Positions 18,079 to 27,849 of a DNA stretch of 64,000 bases are shown piece by piece. Origin of the DNA: Anaerostipes hadrus ATCC 29173 = JCM 17467 (GTDB taxonomy: Bacteria > Bacillota > Clostridia > Lachnospirales > Lachnospiraceae). The number at the start of each line of letters is the position of its first letter. Position 1 is the first letter of the stretch. The notes beneath the pieces are model-generated. The model did not search any database and had not been told where the DNA came from. It saw nothing but the letters and a program-made list of their open reading frames with translations. The stretch covers positions 573,001-637,000 of the forward strand of contig NZ_AP028031.1 in NCBI RefSeq assembly GCF_030296915.1. Direction: 5' to 3'. The position numbers and the translations under genes were made by a program.

Positions 18079-19209
18079 ATGAAGTTTACAAAGGAACATA
18101 CAATGCAGATGAAAGGGATTGCGATCATCATCCTGTTGTTTCATCATTGCTTTTTGAATGCACAGCGTTGGGCTACGGTTCCATATGAGAAACTTGCGAC
18201 GACGAAGGGATGGGGATATTACCCAATTTCGTTTGCACCATTTTCTTCTCATACGATACAATATCTTGCAAGTTTTTCAAAGATATGCGTAGCCATGTTT
18301 GTTTTTATGACTGGATACGGAATGTGGGTTTCTTATGAGAGTCAGAAAAAGAAAACAACGATGAGTAATTATATAAAGAAACGAATGGTCACATTAATGA
18401 CAGGATTTTTGATCATTTTTGTTGTGACAGAGATTCTTGCGATTCCAACTGGACGCTTTATAGAGGTTTATGGACATGATTTTCGTAGTGTGGTCTATAT
18501 GATCATTGATGCATTAGGATTAGCCAAATTACTGGGAACACCGTTATTTTGTCTGACATGGTGGTATATGAGTCTTGCGATCGTTTTGATCATGATCTTT
18601 CCATTTGTACATTCAATTATGGAAAAATATCAATGGGTCGTGGTTGTTGCATCTATTATCGTTCCAAGAGCTTGTGGATTTGGACAATCAACAGATTTGT
18701 TCCGATATCTATTAGCATACACACTGGGAATGTATTTTGCACAACATGACTTGCTTGCGAGAATAAAAGAAAAATTTATGGAACAGAATGTGGCAGGAAA
18801 ACTGTTGTCTCTGATAGTATCATTGATAGGTTTGGCAGTTATCATAAAATGCCGACAAAATGCATGGATTGGATGGAAATATCTAGATTTTTGGGATGGC
18901 TTTGCAGCAATGTATATGATCGTAATTTCATATATATATATATTAAATGGAAAATGGATCGTAAAAGGATTAGGCTTCCTTGGAAAACATTCTATGAATA
19001 TTTTCTTGATTCATTCATTTTACAGAGACGTATTTTTCCATGAATTTACATATTCATTTTATTATGCATGGTTAGATTATATAGTACTTATGGCAATTTC
19101 ATTGGTGACATCGATTGTATTAGAATGGTTTAAGAAGTTAATTCGATATGAGAAGTTTATAGATTGGGTCAAAAGATTAGTAACAAAAGAAGGAGTAACA
19201 GTACATTGA
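18079..19209 (+). CDS. Membrane acyltransferase (AT3 family)
   Basis: 376 aa with about ten transmembrane segments. The N-terminal MQMKGIAIIILLFHHCF contains the conserved first-helix histidines of acyltransferase-3 proteins, which move acetyl or other acyl groups across the membrane onto sugars. FLGKHSMNIFLIHSFY near the end is the usual last-helix motif. It probably O-acetylates the surface polymer made by this region. AGAGGAG precedes the ATG. The 3' end supplies the ribosome site of the next gene. Confidence 0.85.
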   Translation: MKFTKEHTMQMKGIAIIILLFHHCFLNAQRWATVPYEKLATTKGWGYYPISFAPFSSHTIQYLASFSKICVAMFVFMTGYGMWVSYESQKKKTTMSNYIKKRMVTLMTGFLIIFVVTEILAIPTGRFIEVYGHDFRSVVYMIIDALGLAKLLGTPLFCLTWWYMSLAIVLIMIFPFVHSIMEKYQWVVVVASIIVPRACGFGQSTDLFRYLLAYTLGMYFAQHDLLARIKEKFMEQNVAGKLLSLIVSLIGLAVIIKCRQNAWIGWKYLDFWDGFAAMYMIVISYIYILNGKWIVKGLGFLGKHSMNIFLIHSFYRDVFFHEFTYSFYYAWLDYIVLMAISLVTSIVLEWFKKLIRYEKFIDWVKRLVTKEGVTVH

Positions 19210-20681
19210 AAAAAGAAAAGAAATCATCAATATTTTGGATATTGATCATATTTTTTGTATTATTTTCCATTTGGCAGTTATGGGTGCCGGAAGCACTGGA
19301 TGATTGGCGATGGGGAAGTGAAGTAGGAATCATGAGATTAAAAACGTGGTTTGAAGGATATAATGGACGTTACTTTGGAGATATTTTGGTCATTGTTTTA
19401 ACAAGATTGCCGATCGTATTGAGAAGTATGGCTATTTCTGGGATAATGACCGCAATGTTATACTTGATATATCAATTGACAGAATATAAGATATTATCAT
19501 TTTTAATTTGTGTTTTTTTTGTAGTTAATATTCCAACAAGCTTAATGAGTCAGACATATGGATGGGTATCAGGATTTTCAAATTTCTGTGTTAGTGCAAC
19601 GATGATTCTTGGATTTTTGCTATATCATATATCTATTTTCAAAGAAAAGAAAGTGTCGAAGTTGAAAACAGGGTTTTCAATGATCAATGCATTTCTTGGA
19701 AGCTTGGTTCTTGAAAATTCAACGGTATATCTAATTGTACTAAGTATCGCTTTTTTAATTATTTATGGTGTACAATATAAGAAGCTGCATAAAGGAATGT
19801 TACTTCATTTGATTATGGTTGGTATTGGTGCATTCTGGATGTTCTCGAATAGCGCATATCGTATGGCTGCGGCACATACATCACAGGGAACAGGAAAAGA
19901 GATTGCAGCGTTTGAATTAAGCTTTGAATGGTTTGCCTCTGCATTAAAGGTATACGCAGACACGATCATTAATTATTGGATCATGCCGAATCATTTATTA
20001 AATATAGTGACATGTGGATTGATTTTGATATTACTCCAAAAGAGAAAGAAGAAAGGACAAGGATTATTCTTGGTTCTGTTCAGTGGTTTTTTAGCATTTT
20101 ATATATTTAATTTTATGAATTTTGGTACATGGAAAGATTATTTGGCATGGGGCAATGCAGCGCAGGCTGTAATAGTAACGACGTATTGTTTAGCATTGGC
20201 AGCTTTTAGTGCATGGTTTATTACAGATTTTAAGGATAAGGTGATCGTTCAGATCATTTTATGGTCACAACTGATTTTAATGGGACCATTGATCGTTGCA
20301 AGTCCGATTGCAATTCGTTGTTTTTATGTAACATATATCTTTTTCGTTTTATATCTTGGAGTATTGTTATCGTATAGTATACGAAGTGGATTTTTAAAGA
20401 TAAGCAAAGGATATTTAAACACAGGGATCATGATGTGTATTTTCTTTGTGATGATCGGAAATATTGGTGTATATTATTTTGTTCATGGACAAGTGAATGA
20501 CAGACTTCAATATATACAAACACAGATAAAACAAGGAGAGAAGAAGATTGAATTAAAGGAAATACCGCTTGGAGATACATACTGTTATGGTTTAGATGTA
20601 TATAATCCAGCATGGGTATGGCGTTATAAGATGTATTATAATATCCCAGGAGATATTGAATTGAAATTCCCAGAGAGATAG
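19206..20681 (+). CDS. DUF6056-type membrane protein (GT-C-like)
   Basis: 491 aa if started at the TTG at 19206, whose stretch KKEKKSSIFW follows AAGGAG by about a dozen bases. An ATG at 19164 lies inside the upstream gene and has no ribosome site. About eleven membrane segments follow. The motif WVPEALDDWRWGSEVG...YNGRYFGD in the first outer loop is the DUF6056 hallmark and resembles the catalytic acidic loop of GT-C transferases. A wall-polymer sugar transferase is a reasonable inference. Confidence 0.65.
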   Translation: MKKEKKSSIFWILIIFFVLFSIWQLWVPEALDDWRWGSEVGIMRLKTWFEGYNGRYFGDILVIVLTRLPIVLRSMAISGIMTAMLYLIYQLTEYKILSFLICVFFVVNIPTSLMSQTYGWVSGFSNFCVSATMILGFLLYHISIFKEKKVSKLKTGFSMINAFLGSLVLENSTVYLIVLSIAFLIIYGVQYKKLHKGMLLHLIMVGIGAFWMFSNSAYRMAAAHTSQGTGKEIAAFELSFEWFASALKVYADTIINYWIMPNHLLNIVTCGLILILLQKRKKKGQGLFLVLFSGFLAFYIFNFMNFGTWKDYLAWGNAAQAVIVTTYCLALAAFSAWFITDFKDKVIVQIILWSQLILMGPLIVASPIAIRCFYVTYIFFVLYLGVLLSYSIRSGFLKISKGYLNTGIMMCIFFVMIGNIGVYYFVHGQVNDRLQYIQTQIKQGEKKIELKEIPLGDTYCYGLDVYNPAWVWRYKMYYNIPGDIELKFPER

Positions 20682-20690
20682 GAGTAAGTG

Positions 20691-23600
20691 ATGAGAGAGA
20701 TAAAAGTAAGTGTTATCATACCAATTTATAATGTAGAAGAATATTTGGAAGAATGTCTGCAATCAGTTGTAGATCAGACATTAGAGGATCTGCAGGTCAT
20801 CATGGTTGATGATGGTTCTTTGGATGGAAGTACAGACATTGCCAAGAAATTTGCTAGTCGATATGATCATTTTGAGTATGTAAGACAGGTAAATGGTGGA
20901 CTTGGAAATGCGAGAAATACAGGAGTGAAGTATGCAAAAGGAAAATACATTATTTTTCTTGATTCAGATGATATTGTTCCAGATGATGCATACGAGAAAA
21001 TGTATCTTGCAGCAGAGAAAAATCATAGCGAGATGGTAGTTGGAAGTGTTGCGAGATTTAACTCAAAGAAAGACCATGTGTCGAATCTGCATGAAATTGC
21101 ATTTAGAAAATATATCGATAAAACACATATTACAGACAATACGGATCTGATTTATGATACAACCTCATGGAATAAATTAATTTTGAAAGAGTTTTGGGAT
21201 CGTAATCATTTTGAATTTCCAGAGAGAATTCTCTATGAAGATATTCCAGTAACGATTCCTATGCATTATCTTGCTAATAATGTGACAATGGTGCAGGATG
21301 TCTGTTATCGTTGGAGAATTCGTGATGGAGCTAATAAGTCTATTACGCAGAGAGCAGATGACTTTACGAATATGAGAGATCGTATTACCGTTTTACGTAT
21401 GGTAGATAAATTCTTTGAGGAGAATGTCAAAGAACAAGAATTATGGGATGCAAAATATTATAAATGGTTATATATTGATCTGATGATCTATGTGAACAAC
21501 TGTATTTATCTTTCAGATAACAGAACACTCGAGATGATGAAGATCATTAAAGATTATATAGAAGAAACAATTCCTTTAGAAACGATCGATAAGTTACCAG
21601 TTTTATATCGTGAAAAATATGTGGCTTTGATGAATCTGGATGAAAAACGATTAGTAAAACTGCGTCAATATGAAGTTGATAATTATAAGAATTTAAAGAT
21701 CGTGAAAAAGGGCAACAAATATATTGGAAAATTCCCGAAAGCGATTGTAACTGGTGATAAGGCAGATATGACAGAGGCATTAGATCAGTGGAGACTTACT
21801 CAATTGATTTATGATGTGGCATGGCAGAAAGAGCAATGTGTGATCGAAGGATATGTATTCTTACGAGGATTATCTGTGCCAAATTTAAATGTACAAAAAT
21901 TATCAGCACATTTGGTATGCTTAAGTACAGGAGAGAAGATTCCACTGGAAATACAAAGTATTAAGTCACAATATGCACAGAAGAAATTTGGCTTAAAAAT
22001 TGATAACGAGACAAAACAGATCCATTTAGCAAATTATAAAGGTTGTGGATACCGGATCATACTGGATGCAGCCAAGATCAGAGAATTAAAGCTTGATGGA
22101 GAATACCATATATTATTAACTTATGAGAGAGACAGATGGAAGAAAGAAACTATTTTAAGAGGAATCTTAAAATCTCTTGGCAATAAATTGGACAAGAAAA
22201 CATATTTTAAAGATCATATGCTGATCGAACTTAGCAAGTCTTACAGATATGATTTTAAAGTAAAAATTTCACAAAAGAACATTGAATTAAATGATATGAA
22301 ATTGGACGGTGATCAGTTAAGATTAAAACTTTCTGAGAAAGTTGATGCATTATATGAAGCGAAAGATGCACATAATGCGGAAATCTTAAAAGCAGCTATA
22401 ACACAGGAAGATGTTTCTGTGGATATTTCAGATATTCCAGAAAATAAACGATATATTGCAGTTAAAAAAGGTAATTTATTTATTCCTGTATACAAAGAAA
22501 AGAAAAAGAGAATCTTTGTAGAAAACCAGAAGAATCAGTTAGTAGAAGAAACATCAGGAAATCATAGATGTTACTTGTTAAATCGAAAGGCAGTACCTGT
22601 GATACGAGATGTAAAACAGAATGAGGAACAGTTTTCATTTGAGATCATCAACAAAAATATCGGTAACTGGCAGAGAGCAACATTGTATGTAGAAGATCCA
22701 TTAGAGGAAGAAAAGATTATTCTTGGAACAGGATCCGTGAATCAACATGGAGAAGAGGAGAAAGTAGTCATTTCTTTAAGTTTAAAGGACGAAAAAATCA
22801 TCAAGAATCTTTATGCAAGACGTCGTCAGGTGTTTATTTTATATGAAAATAATGAACAGCAGAAGGTATGTGCACTTGGTGGGGAACATAAAGTTTTTGA
22901 TAAAAAATACTACACGAAAGAAAGAAGATATCGATTTATTATTGATCCAGAAGATGATTTTCTGTATTTTACTACGCTGAGAGTCAAGGAATTCCTGACA
23001 AGAAGTGCGAAGAAAAGAGCTTTTGTCAACAGATTCTTATATCCGTTATTAAGACTTCTTCCATTAAAGAAAAAATGGATCGTATTTGAATCTATGTGGG
23101 GAAGTAAATTTAGCTGTAACCCTAGATATTTATATGAATATATTGATAAGAATCATCCAGATTATACGTGTATCTGGTCATTAAAAGATGAATGCATTCC
23201 GATCACGGGAAATGGTGTTAGAGTCAGAAGACTATCTTGGAAGTATTTATATTATATGGCAAGAGCAAAATACTTTGTGAATAATGTAAATTTTGCTGAT
23301 TCTTATGAGAAGAGAAAAGGGCAGATTGAAGTACAGACGATGCATGGAACACCATTAAAGACAATTGGATTGGATGTACCAGGCGATTTCCCTACAAAGA
23401 AATCAGAAAAGAAGTATATTAGAAAGTGTAAACGTTGGGATTATCTGATCGTGCAAAGTAAGTTTGTTGCGGATCTTGCACCATCTGCATTTAAATTTGA
23501 AAATACGATCATGGATACTGGATATCCAAGAACAGATATTTTGTATTCTTCTAATAACGAAGAAGAAATGAGCAGATTAAAAGAAAAATTAGGACTTCCA

Positions 23601-24128
23601 AAAGATAAGAAAGTCATCATGTATGCACCAACATGGAGAGTGCGTGATAAGTTTGAATTAATGCTAGATCTTGAGAAGATGAAGGAAAAATTTTCAGATG
23701 AATATGTATTGATCTTAAGACTGCATCACTTTTCAGCAAAAGGTTGGAAAGGAGTTCCAGCAGATGGATTTGTGTATGATCTTACGGATTATGAATCTAT
23801 TGAAGATTTATATATCATTACAGACATCCTGATCACAGATTATTCTTCTGTAATGTTTGATTATGCAGTTCTCGACAGACCAATGTTATTCTTTACATAT
23901 GATCTGGATGAATATAGAGATAAGCTTCGCGGATTTAATATTGATATCGAAAAAGAAGCACCAGGACCATTACTATATACGTCTGATGAGGTGTTAGATG
24001 CGATTGAGCATTTGGATGAAACGATTGAAAATTCAAAACAGAGAGTCGATGCATTCCATGAAACATATATTCCATATGAATGTGAAAATTCATCTGAAAA
24101 AGTATTTAATATGATGCAGGGAAAATAA
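20691..24128 (+). CDS. GT2 - CDP-glycerol glycerophosphotransferase fusion
   Basis: 1145 aa. Residues 1 to about 220 are a family 2 glycosyltransferase (VSVIIPIYNVEEYLEECL, MVDDGSLDGS, LDSDDIVPD). About residues 340-760 are beta-rich with no recognised fold. The rest is a TagB/TagF polyol-phosphate polymerase: KKWIVFESMWGSKFSCNPRY, the catalytic histidine in MHGTPLK (H885), a second in RLHHFS, and LITDYSSVMFDY from 1047. One protein may add both a sugar and a glycerol-phosphate to the growing wall chain at the inner membrane face. The ATG at 20691 has GGAG six bases upstream and is preferred over the adjoining GTG. Confidence 0.9.
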   Translation: MREIKVSVIIPIYNVEEYLEECLQSVVDQTLEDLQVIMVDDGSLDGSTDIAKKFASRYDHFEYVRQVNGGLGNARNTGVKYAKGKYIIFLDSDDIVPDDAYEKMYLAAEKNHSEMVVGSVARFNSKKDHVSNLHEIAFRKYIDKTHITDNTDLIYDTTSWNKLILKEFWDRNHFEFPERILYEDIPVTIPMHYLANNVTMVQDVCYRWRIRDGANKSITQRADDFTNMRDRITVLRMVDKFFEENVKEQELWDAKYYKWLYIDLMIYVNNCIYLSDNRTLEMMKIIKDYIEETIPLETIDKLPVLYREKYVALMNLDEKRLVKLRQYEVDNYKNLKIVKKGNKYIGKFPKAIVTGDKADMTEALDQWRLTQLIYDVAWQKEQCVIEGYVFLRGLSVPNLNVQKLSAHLVCLSTGEKIPLEIQSIKSQYAQKKFGLKIDNETKQIHLANYKGCGYRIILDAAKIRELKLDGEYHILLTYERDRWKKETILRGILKSLGNKLDKKTYFKDHMLIELSKSYRYDFKVKISQKNIELNDMKLDGDQLRLKLSEKVDALYEAKDAHNAEILKAAITQEDVSVDISDIPENKRYIAVKKGNLFIPVYKEKKKRIFVENQKNQLVEETSGNHRCYLLNRKAVPVIRDVKQNEEQFSFEIINKNIGNWQRATLYVEDPLEEEKIILGTGSVNQHGEEEKVVISLSLKDEKIIKNLYARRRQVFILYENNEQQKVCALGGEHKVFDKKYYTKERRYRFIIDPEDDFLYFTTLRVKEFLTRSAKKRAFVNRFLYPLLRLLPLKKKWIVFESMWGSKFSCNPRYLYEYIDKNHPDYTCIWSLKDECIPITGNGVRVRRLSWKYLYYMARAKYFVNNVNFADSYEKRKGQIEVQTMHGTPLKTIGLDVPGDFPTKKSEKKYIRKCKRWDYLIVQSKFVADLAPSAFKFENTIMDTGYPRTDILYSSNNEEEMSRLKEKLGLPKDKKVIMYAPTWRVRDKFELMLDLEKMKEKFSDEYVLILRLHHFSAKGWKGVPADGFVYDLTDYESIEDLYIITDILITDYSSVMFDYAVLDRPMLFFTYDLDEYRDKLRGFNIDIEKEAPGPLLYTSDEVLDAIEHLDETIENSKQRVDAFHETYIPYECENSSEKVFNMMQGK

Positions 24129-24194
24129 AAAATAAACAATGCCATAAGGCAGAACAATCTTTAAGAAGGTCATTGAAAGGTTTAAGAAGGAAAC

Positions 24195-27100
24195 ATGGAT
24201 AAAATAAGAAAAATTATTCGATTTGTAAAAAGATTATTTCCAAAAACTCCAAAGATGAAATTTATCTATGCCTGGTATTATAAACATGGCAAGATCAATG
24301 AAAAACAAGCACTCTTTGAGTCATTTCACGGCAAGGATGTGTCAGATTCATCCTTGGCGATCTTGCAGGAGTTTTTGAAAATGCCGGAATCAAAAGATTT
24401 CAAGATCTATTTTGCGACGAATGATAAGAAACGAGATCAGAAATTTATTGATTCTATCGGATTGAAAGTAGAACTTGTAGATATTGCAGATTTTAAATAT
24501 GTAAAAGTACTTGCAACATCTAAGTATCTGATCAATAACAGTTCTTTTCCGGCGTATTTCATTCGAAGAGATGAACAGGTGTACCTACAGACATGGCATG
24601 GAACACCGTTAAAGACATTAGGAAAACGAATGCGTTTTGGAATTGAATCCATGTATAATGTGCAACATAACTTCTTACATGCCAACTACATCATGTTCCC
24701 AAATGAATTTACAAGAAAAGTGATTATGGAAGATTATAATCTGGAAGCTTTGTATACAGGAACTGTTGTGATGAATGGATATCCAAGAAATAGTATTTTT
24801 ATGGATCACGAGAAAGCTGACCAGGTAACAAAGAAGCTTGGAAATGAAGATTATACAACGATGGCATATATGCCGACATGGCGTGGACAGAGCAATCATG
24901 ATGTGAACACGTCTGAATATAGCAGAGAGATCAATCAGCTGTTACATTATCTAGATGAGAATTTAAAGGATGATCAGAAGTTATATGTAAACTTTCATCC
25001 AATTGTGCAGAAGTTTGTAAAGCTGGATAATTATGAACATATTTATCCATTTCCAAGTGGTGTTGACAAATATGAATTTTTAAATAGTGTTGATGCACTG
25101 ATCACAGATTATTCAAGCGTATTTTTTGATTACTCGATTACAAGAAAACCAATCATATTATATATGTATGACTATGAAGAATACATGCACGATAGAGGAA
25201 TGTATTTTGATATCAAAGAATTGCCATTTAGAAAGATCTATGACAAGGAAGCATTAAGAGATTGTCTGGTCAACGAGACATTCCGCGAGGATTCTTATGA
25301 AAATGATATGGAATATATAGAAAGATATATTCAGTATGATTCTATTGATGCTGCAAAGAATATGGCAGAACTTGTTTTTCATGGAAATATGTGCGATATG
25401 CCAACGATCGATTACAGTTTTAACAAAGAAAAGAAACGAAGAGTTTTGCACTATCCAAATGTAAAAACAGCACAGACGATCGATACGATCGCGCAGATTG
25501 CTAAGAAAGATGAAGATGTAGTGATCTTTGAAAAACGTTTCTTCAATCCAGAATTAAGCAGTCATCTACATGATAATTATCTTGATGATTTTGATTATAT
25601 TTTTATTACACGAACACTTCCAAGAACCTATGCAGAAGAAGTGTTAAAGAGAAAGAGTGCCAAGGTCAGAAAAGAACTTCATAAGAGGGAGATCAAGAGA
25701 TGCTTTGCAGATCTTCCAGTATATTCAAAGTTTGAGACAGAATACTATCATGGAGAAGCAGGAGAGACATTTTCTTTCAATAAGAAAAAAATGATCAATG
25801 CATCCATGCGAGTAATGGAAGACCATTTGGAGATTAAGTTTGAGGAAGGCAAGAAAGGTCAGCCAAAGAAGCTGTTACTTGTAAATAAGAAAAGTCAGAT
25901 CATTTATACAAGGGATCTGACAGAAAAAGAATGGAAAGATCATTGTATCAAGGAATATTTTGATGAATTTCTTTCGCTTGAAATTGCAGATATGAACGGA
26001 AGATATCAGTTGATGATCGAATTAGAAGATGAAAATGGCAACAAACTGCCATATTTCTTTGTAGATCGTAAAGAATATGCAAAACGAAAAGAAGCGATGG
26101 ATGAATTAGATAAATCTTCTGTATATATGACAGGAATCAAGAAACATGATATTACTTATCAGAATACATTTGAACCTGCGGATACAAGTGTGATTCCTTA
26201 TATGAATGAAGTAGATGGAAGATTTTCTGTATTTATGGGAGATCAGGCACAGTTATCCGTTCGTAATATGCGTGGACAAGTACTGAAATTCAAAATCAAG
26301 GGTTCAAAAGTTCATGTGAAAATGAAATATAAAAACAAAGAAGCTGGAATCAAAAATGTCATATTATCATATCGAAGTAAAGTGGAGACGATCGATTATC
26401 CATTTGAATATAAAGTAACGAGATCAGGTGATCATTATATTATTGATGCTCAGATCGATATGTCGGTATTATCACTGGAAGAACTGTTTTGGGATGTATT
26501 TGCTGTAACAGAGAAGAATGGAGAAGAAGTAAGAGTAAGTGCATATTGGAGCAGATGGCAGAGATTAAAATTATTACTGATGAATTATCAATGTGATGTT
26601 GATAAAGAGCATATTATTTTCCCTTATTCGACGATCACATGCAAAATGGCATTTACTTATCGTACAAGATCAAAATATGATGGATTTGATGTAAAGATCA
26701 AGGAATTAGTAGCTTTTGGTGTTTATACGTTGTTATTACCATATTGGAAAAAGAAACGAGTATGGTTAGTATTTGAAAAATTCTGCTCTATGGCGCAGGA
26801 TAATGGATATTATTTCTTCAAATATTGTATGGAGCAGCTTCCAAAAGAAAAGAAGCAGCATATTTATTATATTCTCGATACAGATTCTGCTGATTATGAT
26901 AAGATGAAGCAATATGGAAAACATGTGATTCCATTTATGAGTTTTCGACATATTTTATATTCACTTGTTGCCAATTTATATATAGCTTCTGATTCAAAGA
27001 AACATTTATATACATGGAGAGCAAAACCAAATGTGATCTCAAATCGTATTTCAAAACATAATATCTTGTTTTTACAGCATGGGGTGACAGCATTAAAACG

Positions 27101-27848
27101 TGTACATCCGATTTTTGGAATGAAAGGTTCAAGTCCTATGACTCATTTTACAACGACATCAAGATTTGAGCATAAGATCATTGTAGAGAATTTTGGATAT
27201 GAAGATGGAGATGCACCGATTCTTGGATTTACGAGATGGGATGTTCTGGAAGATACTTCAAAACCAGAGGAAAAGATCATTCTTGCAATGCCGACATGGA
27301 GATCATGGCTGGAAGAAAAGAGTGCAGAAGAGTTTAAGGCAAGTGATTATTATAAAAACTATATGAAACTGTTACAGAGTCAGAAACTTGCAAGAATCTT
27401 AAAAGAAAATGATGTTAAATTGATTTTTTACATTCATCCAAAGTTTAAAGATTATTTGAGCGAGTTTAATGTCAGTGGAGATAATATTGAGTTGATTCCA
27501 TTTGGAACAGAGCCATTAAATGAGATCATGAAGAAATGTTCTATGCTGATCACAGATTATTCTAGTGTATGCTGGGATGTATGTTATCTTGATAAACCCG
27601 TATTATTCTATCAGTTTGATTATGATATGTATATGCAGGCGCATGGAAGTTATCTGGATATGGAGCATGAACTATTTGGAGAACGTTATACAGAATATGA
27701 GAAATTGATCGATGGAATTGAAGAGTATATTCACAATGGATTTAAAGAAAAAGAAGAATATACAAAATTAAAAGATTATTATTTTGAATATCGTGATAAT
27801 GATAACAGTAAACGTACGTATGAATATATCATAAGCAAAGGATATTAA
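24195..27848 (+). CDS. Tandem-domain CDP-glycerol glycerophosphotransferase (double TagB/TagF)
   Basis: 1217 aa, far longer than a single TagF domain. The first catalytic unit has WHGTPLK (H135), FHPIVQ (H268) and LITDYSSVFFDY (302 on). The second has LQHGVTALKR (H962), IHPKFK (H1081) and LITDYSSVCWDV (1118 on). About 420 residues of other sequence lie between. Both copies keep the two histidines known to be essential in TagF, but the second has HGV instead of HGT, so the units may differ in acceptor. It probably polymerises or primes glycerol-phosphate chains. A TTTAAGAAGG sequence is duplicated just upstream (24160-24190), the second copy serving as ribosome site. Confidence 0.88.
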   Translation: MDKIRKIIRFVKRLFPKTPKMKFIYAWYYKHGKINEKQALFESFHGKDVSDSSLAILQEFLKMPESKDFKIYFATNDKKRDQKFIDSIGLKVELVDIADFKYVKVLATSKYLINNSSFPAYFIRRDEQVYLQTWHGTPLKTLGKRMRFGIESMYNVQHNFLHANYIMFPNEFTRKVIMEDYNLEALYTGTVVMNGYPRNSIFMDHEKADQVTKKLGNEDYTTMAYMPTWRGQSNHDVNTSEYSREINQLLHYLDENLKDDQKLYVNFHPIVQKFVKLDNYEHIYPFPSGVDKYEFLNSVDALITDYSSVFFDYSITRKPIILYMYDYEEYMHDRGMYFDIKELPFRKIYDKEALRDCLVNETFREDSYENDMEYIERYIQYDSIDAAKNMAELVFHGNMCDMPTIDYSFNKEKKRRVLHYPNVKTAQTIDTIAQIAKKDEDVVIFEKRFFNPELSSHLHDNYLDDFDYIFITRTLPRTYAEEVLKRKSAKVRKELHKREIKRCFADLPVYSKFETEYYHGEAGETFSFNKKKMINASMRVMEDHLEIKFEEGKKGQPKKLLLVNKKSQIIYTRDLTEKEWKDHCIKEYFDEFLSLEIADMNGRYQLMIELEDENGNKLPYFFVDRKEYAKRKEAMDELDKSSVYMTGIKKHDITYQNTFEPADTSVIPYMNEVDGRFSVFMGDQAQLSVRNMRGQVLKFKIKGSKVHVKMKYKNKEAGIKNVILSYRSKVETIDYPFEYKVTRSGDHYIIDAQIDMSVLSLEELFWDVFAVTEKNGEEVRVSAYWSRWQRLKLLLMNYQCDVDKEHIIFPYSTITCKMAFTYRTRSKYDGFDVKIKELVAFGVYTLLLPYWKKKRVWLVFEKFCSMAQDNGYYFFKYCMEQLPKEKKQHIYYILDTDSADYDKMKQYGKHVIPFMSFRHILYSLVANLYIASDSKKHLYTWRAKPNVISNRISKHNILFLQHGVTALKRVHPIFGMKGSSPMTHFTTTSRFEHKIIVENFGYEDGDAPILGFTRWDVLEDTSKPEEKIILAMPTWRSWLEEKSAEEFKASDYYKNYMKLLQSQKLARILKENDVKLIFYIHPKFKDYLSEFNVSGDNIELIPFGTEPLNEIMKKCSMLITDYSSVCWDVCYLDKPVLFYQFDYDMYMQAHGSYLDMEHELFGERYTEYEKLIDGIEEYIHNGFKEKEEYTKLKDYYFEYRDNDNSKRTYEYIISKGY

Positions 27849-27849
27849 A

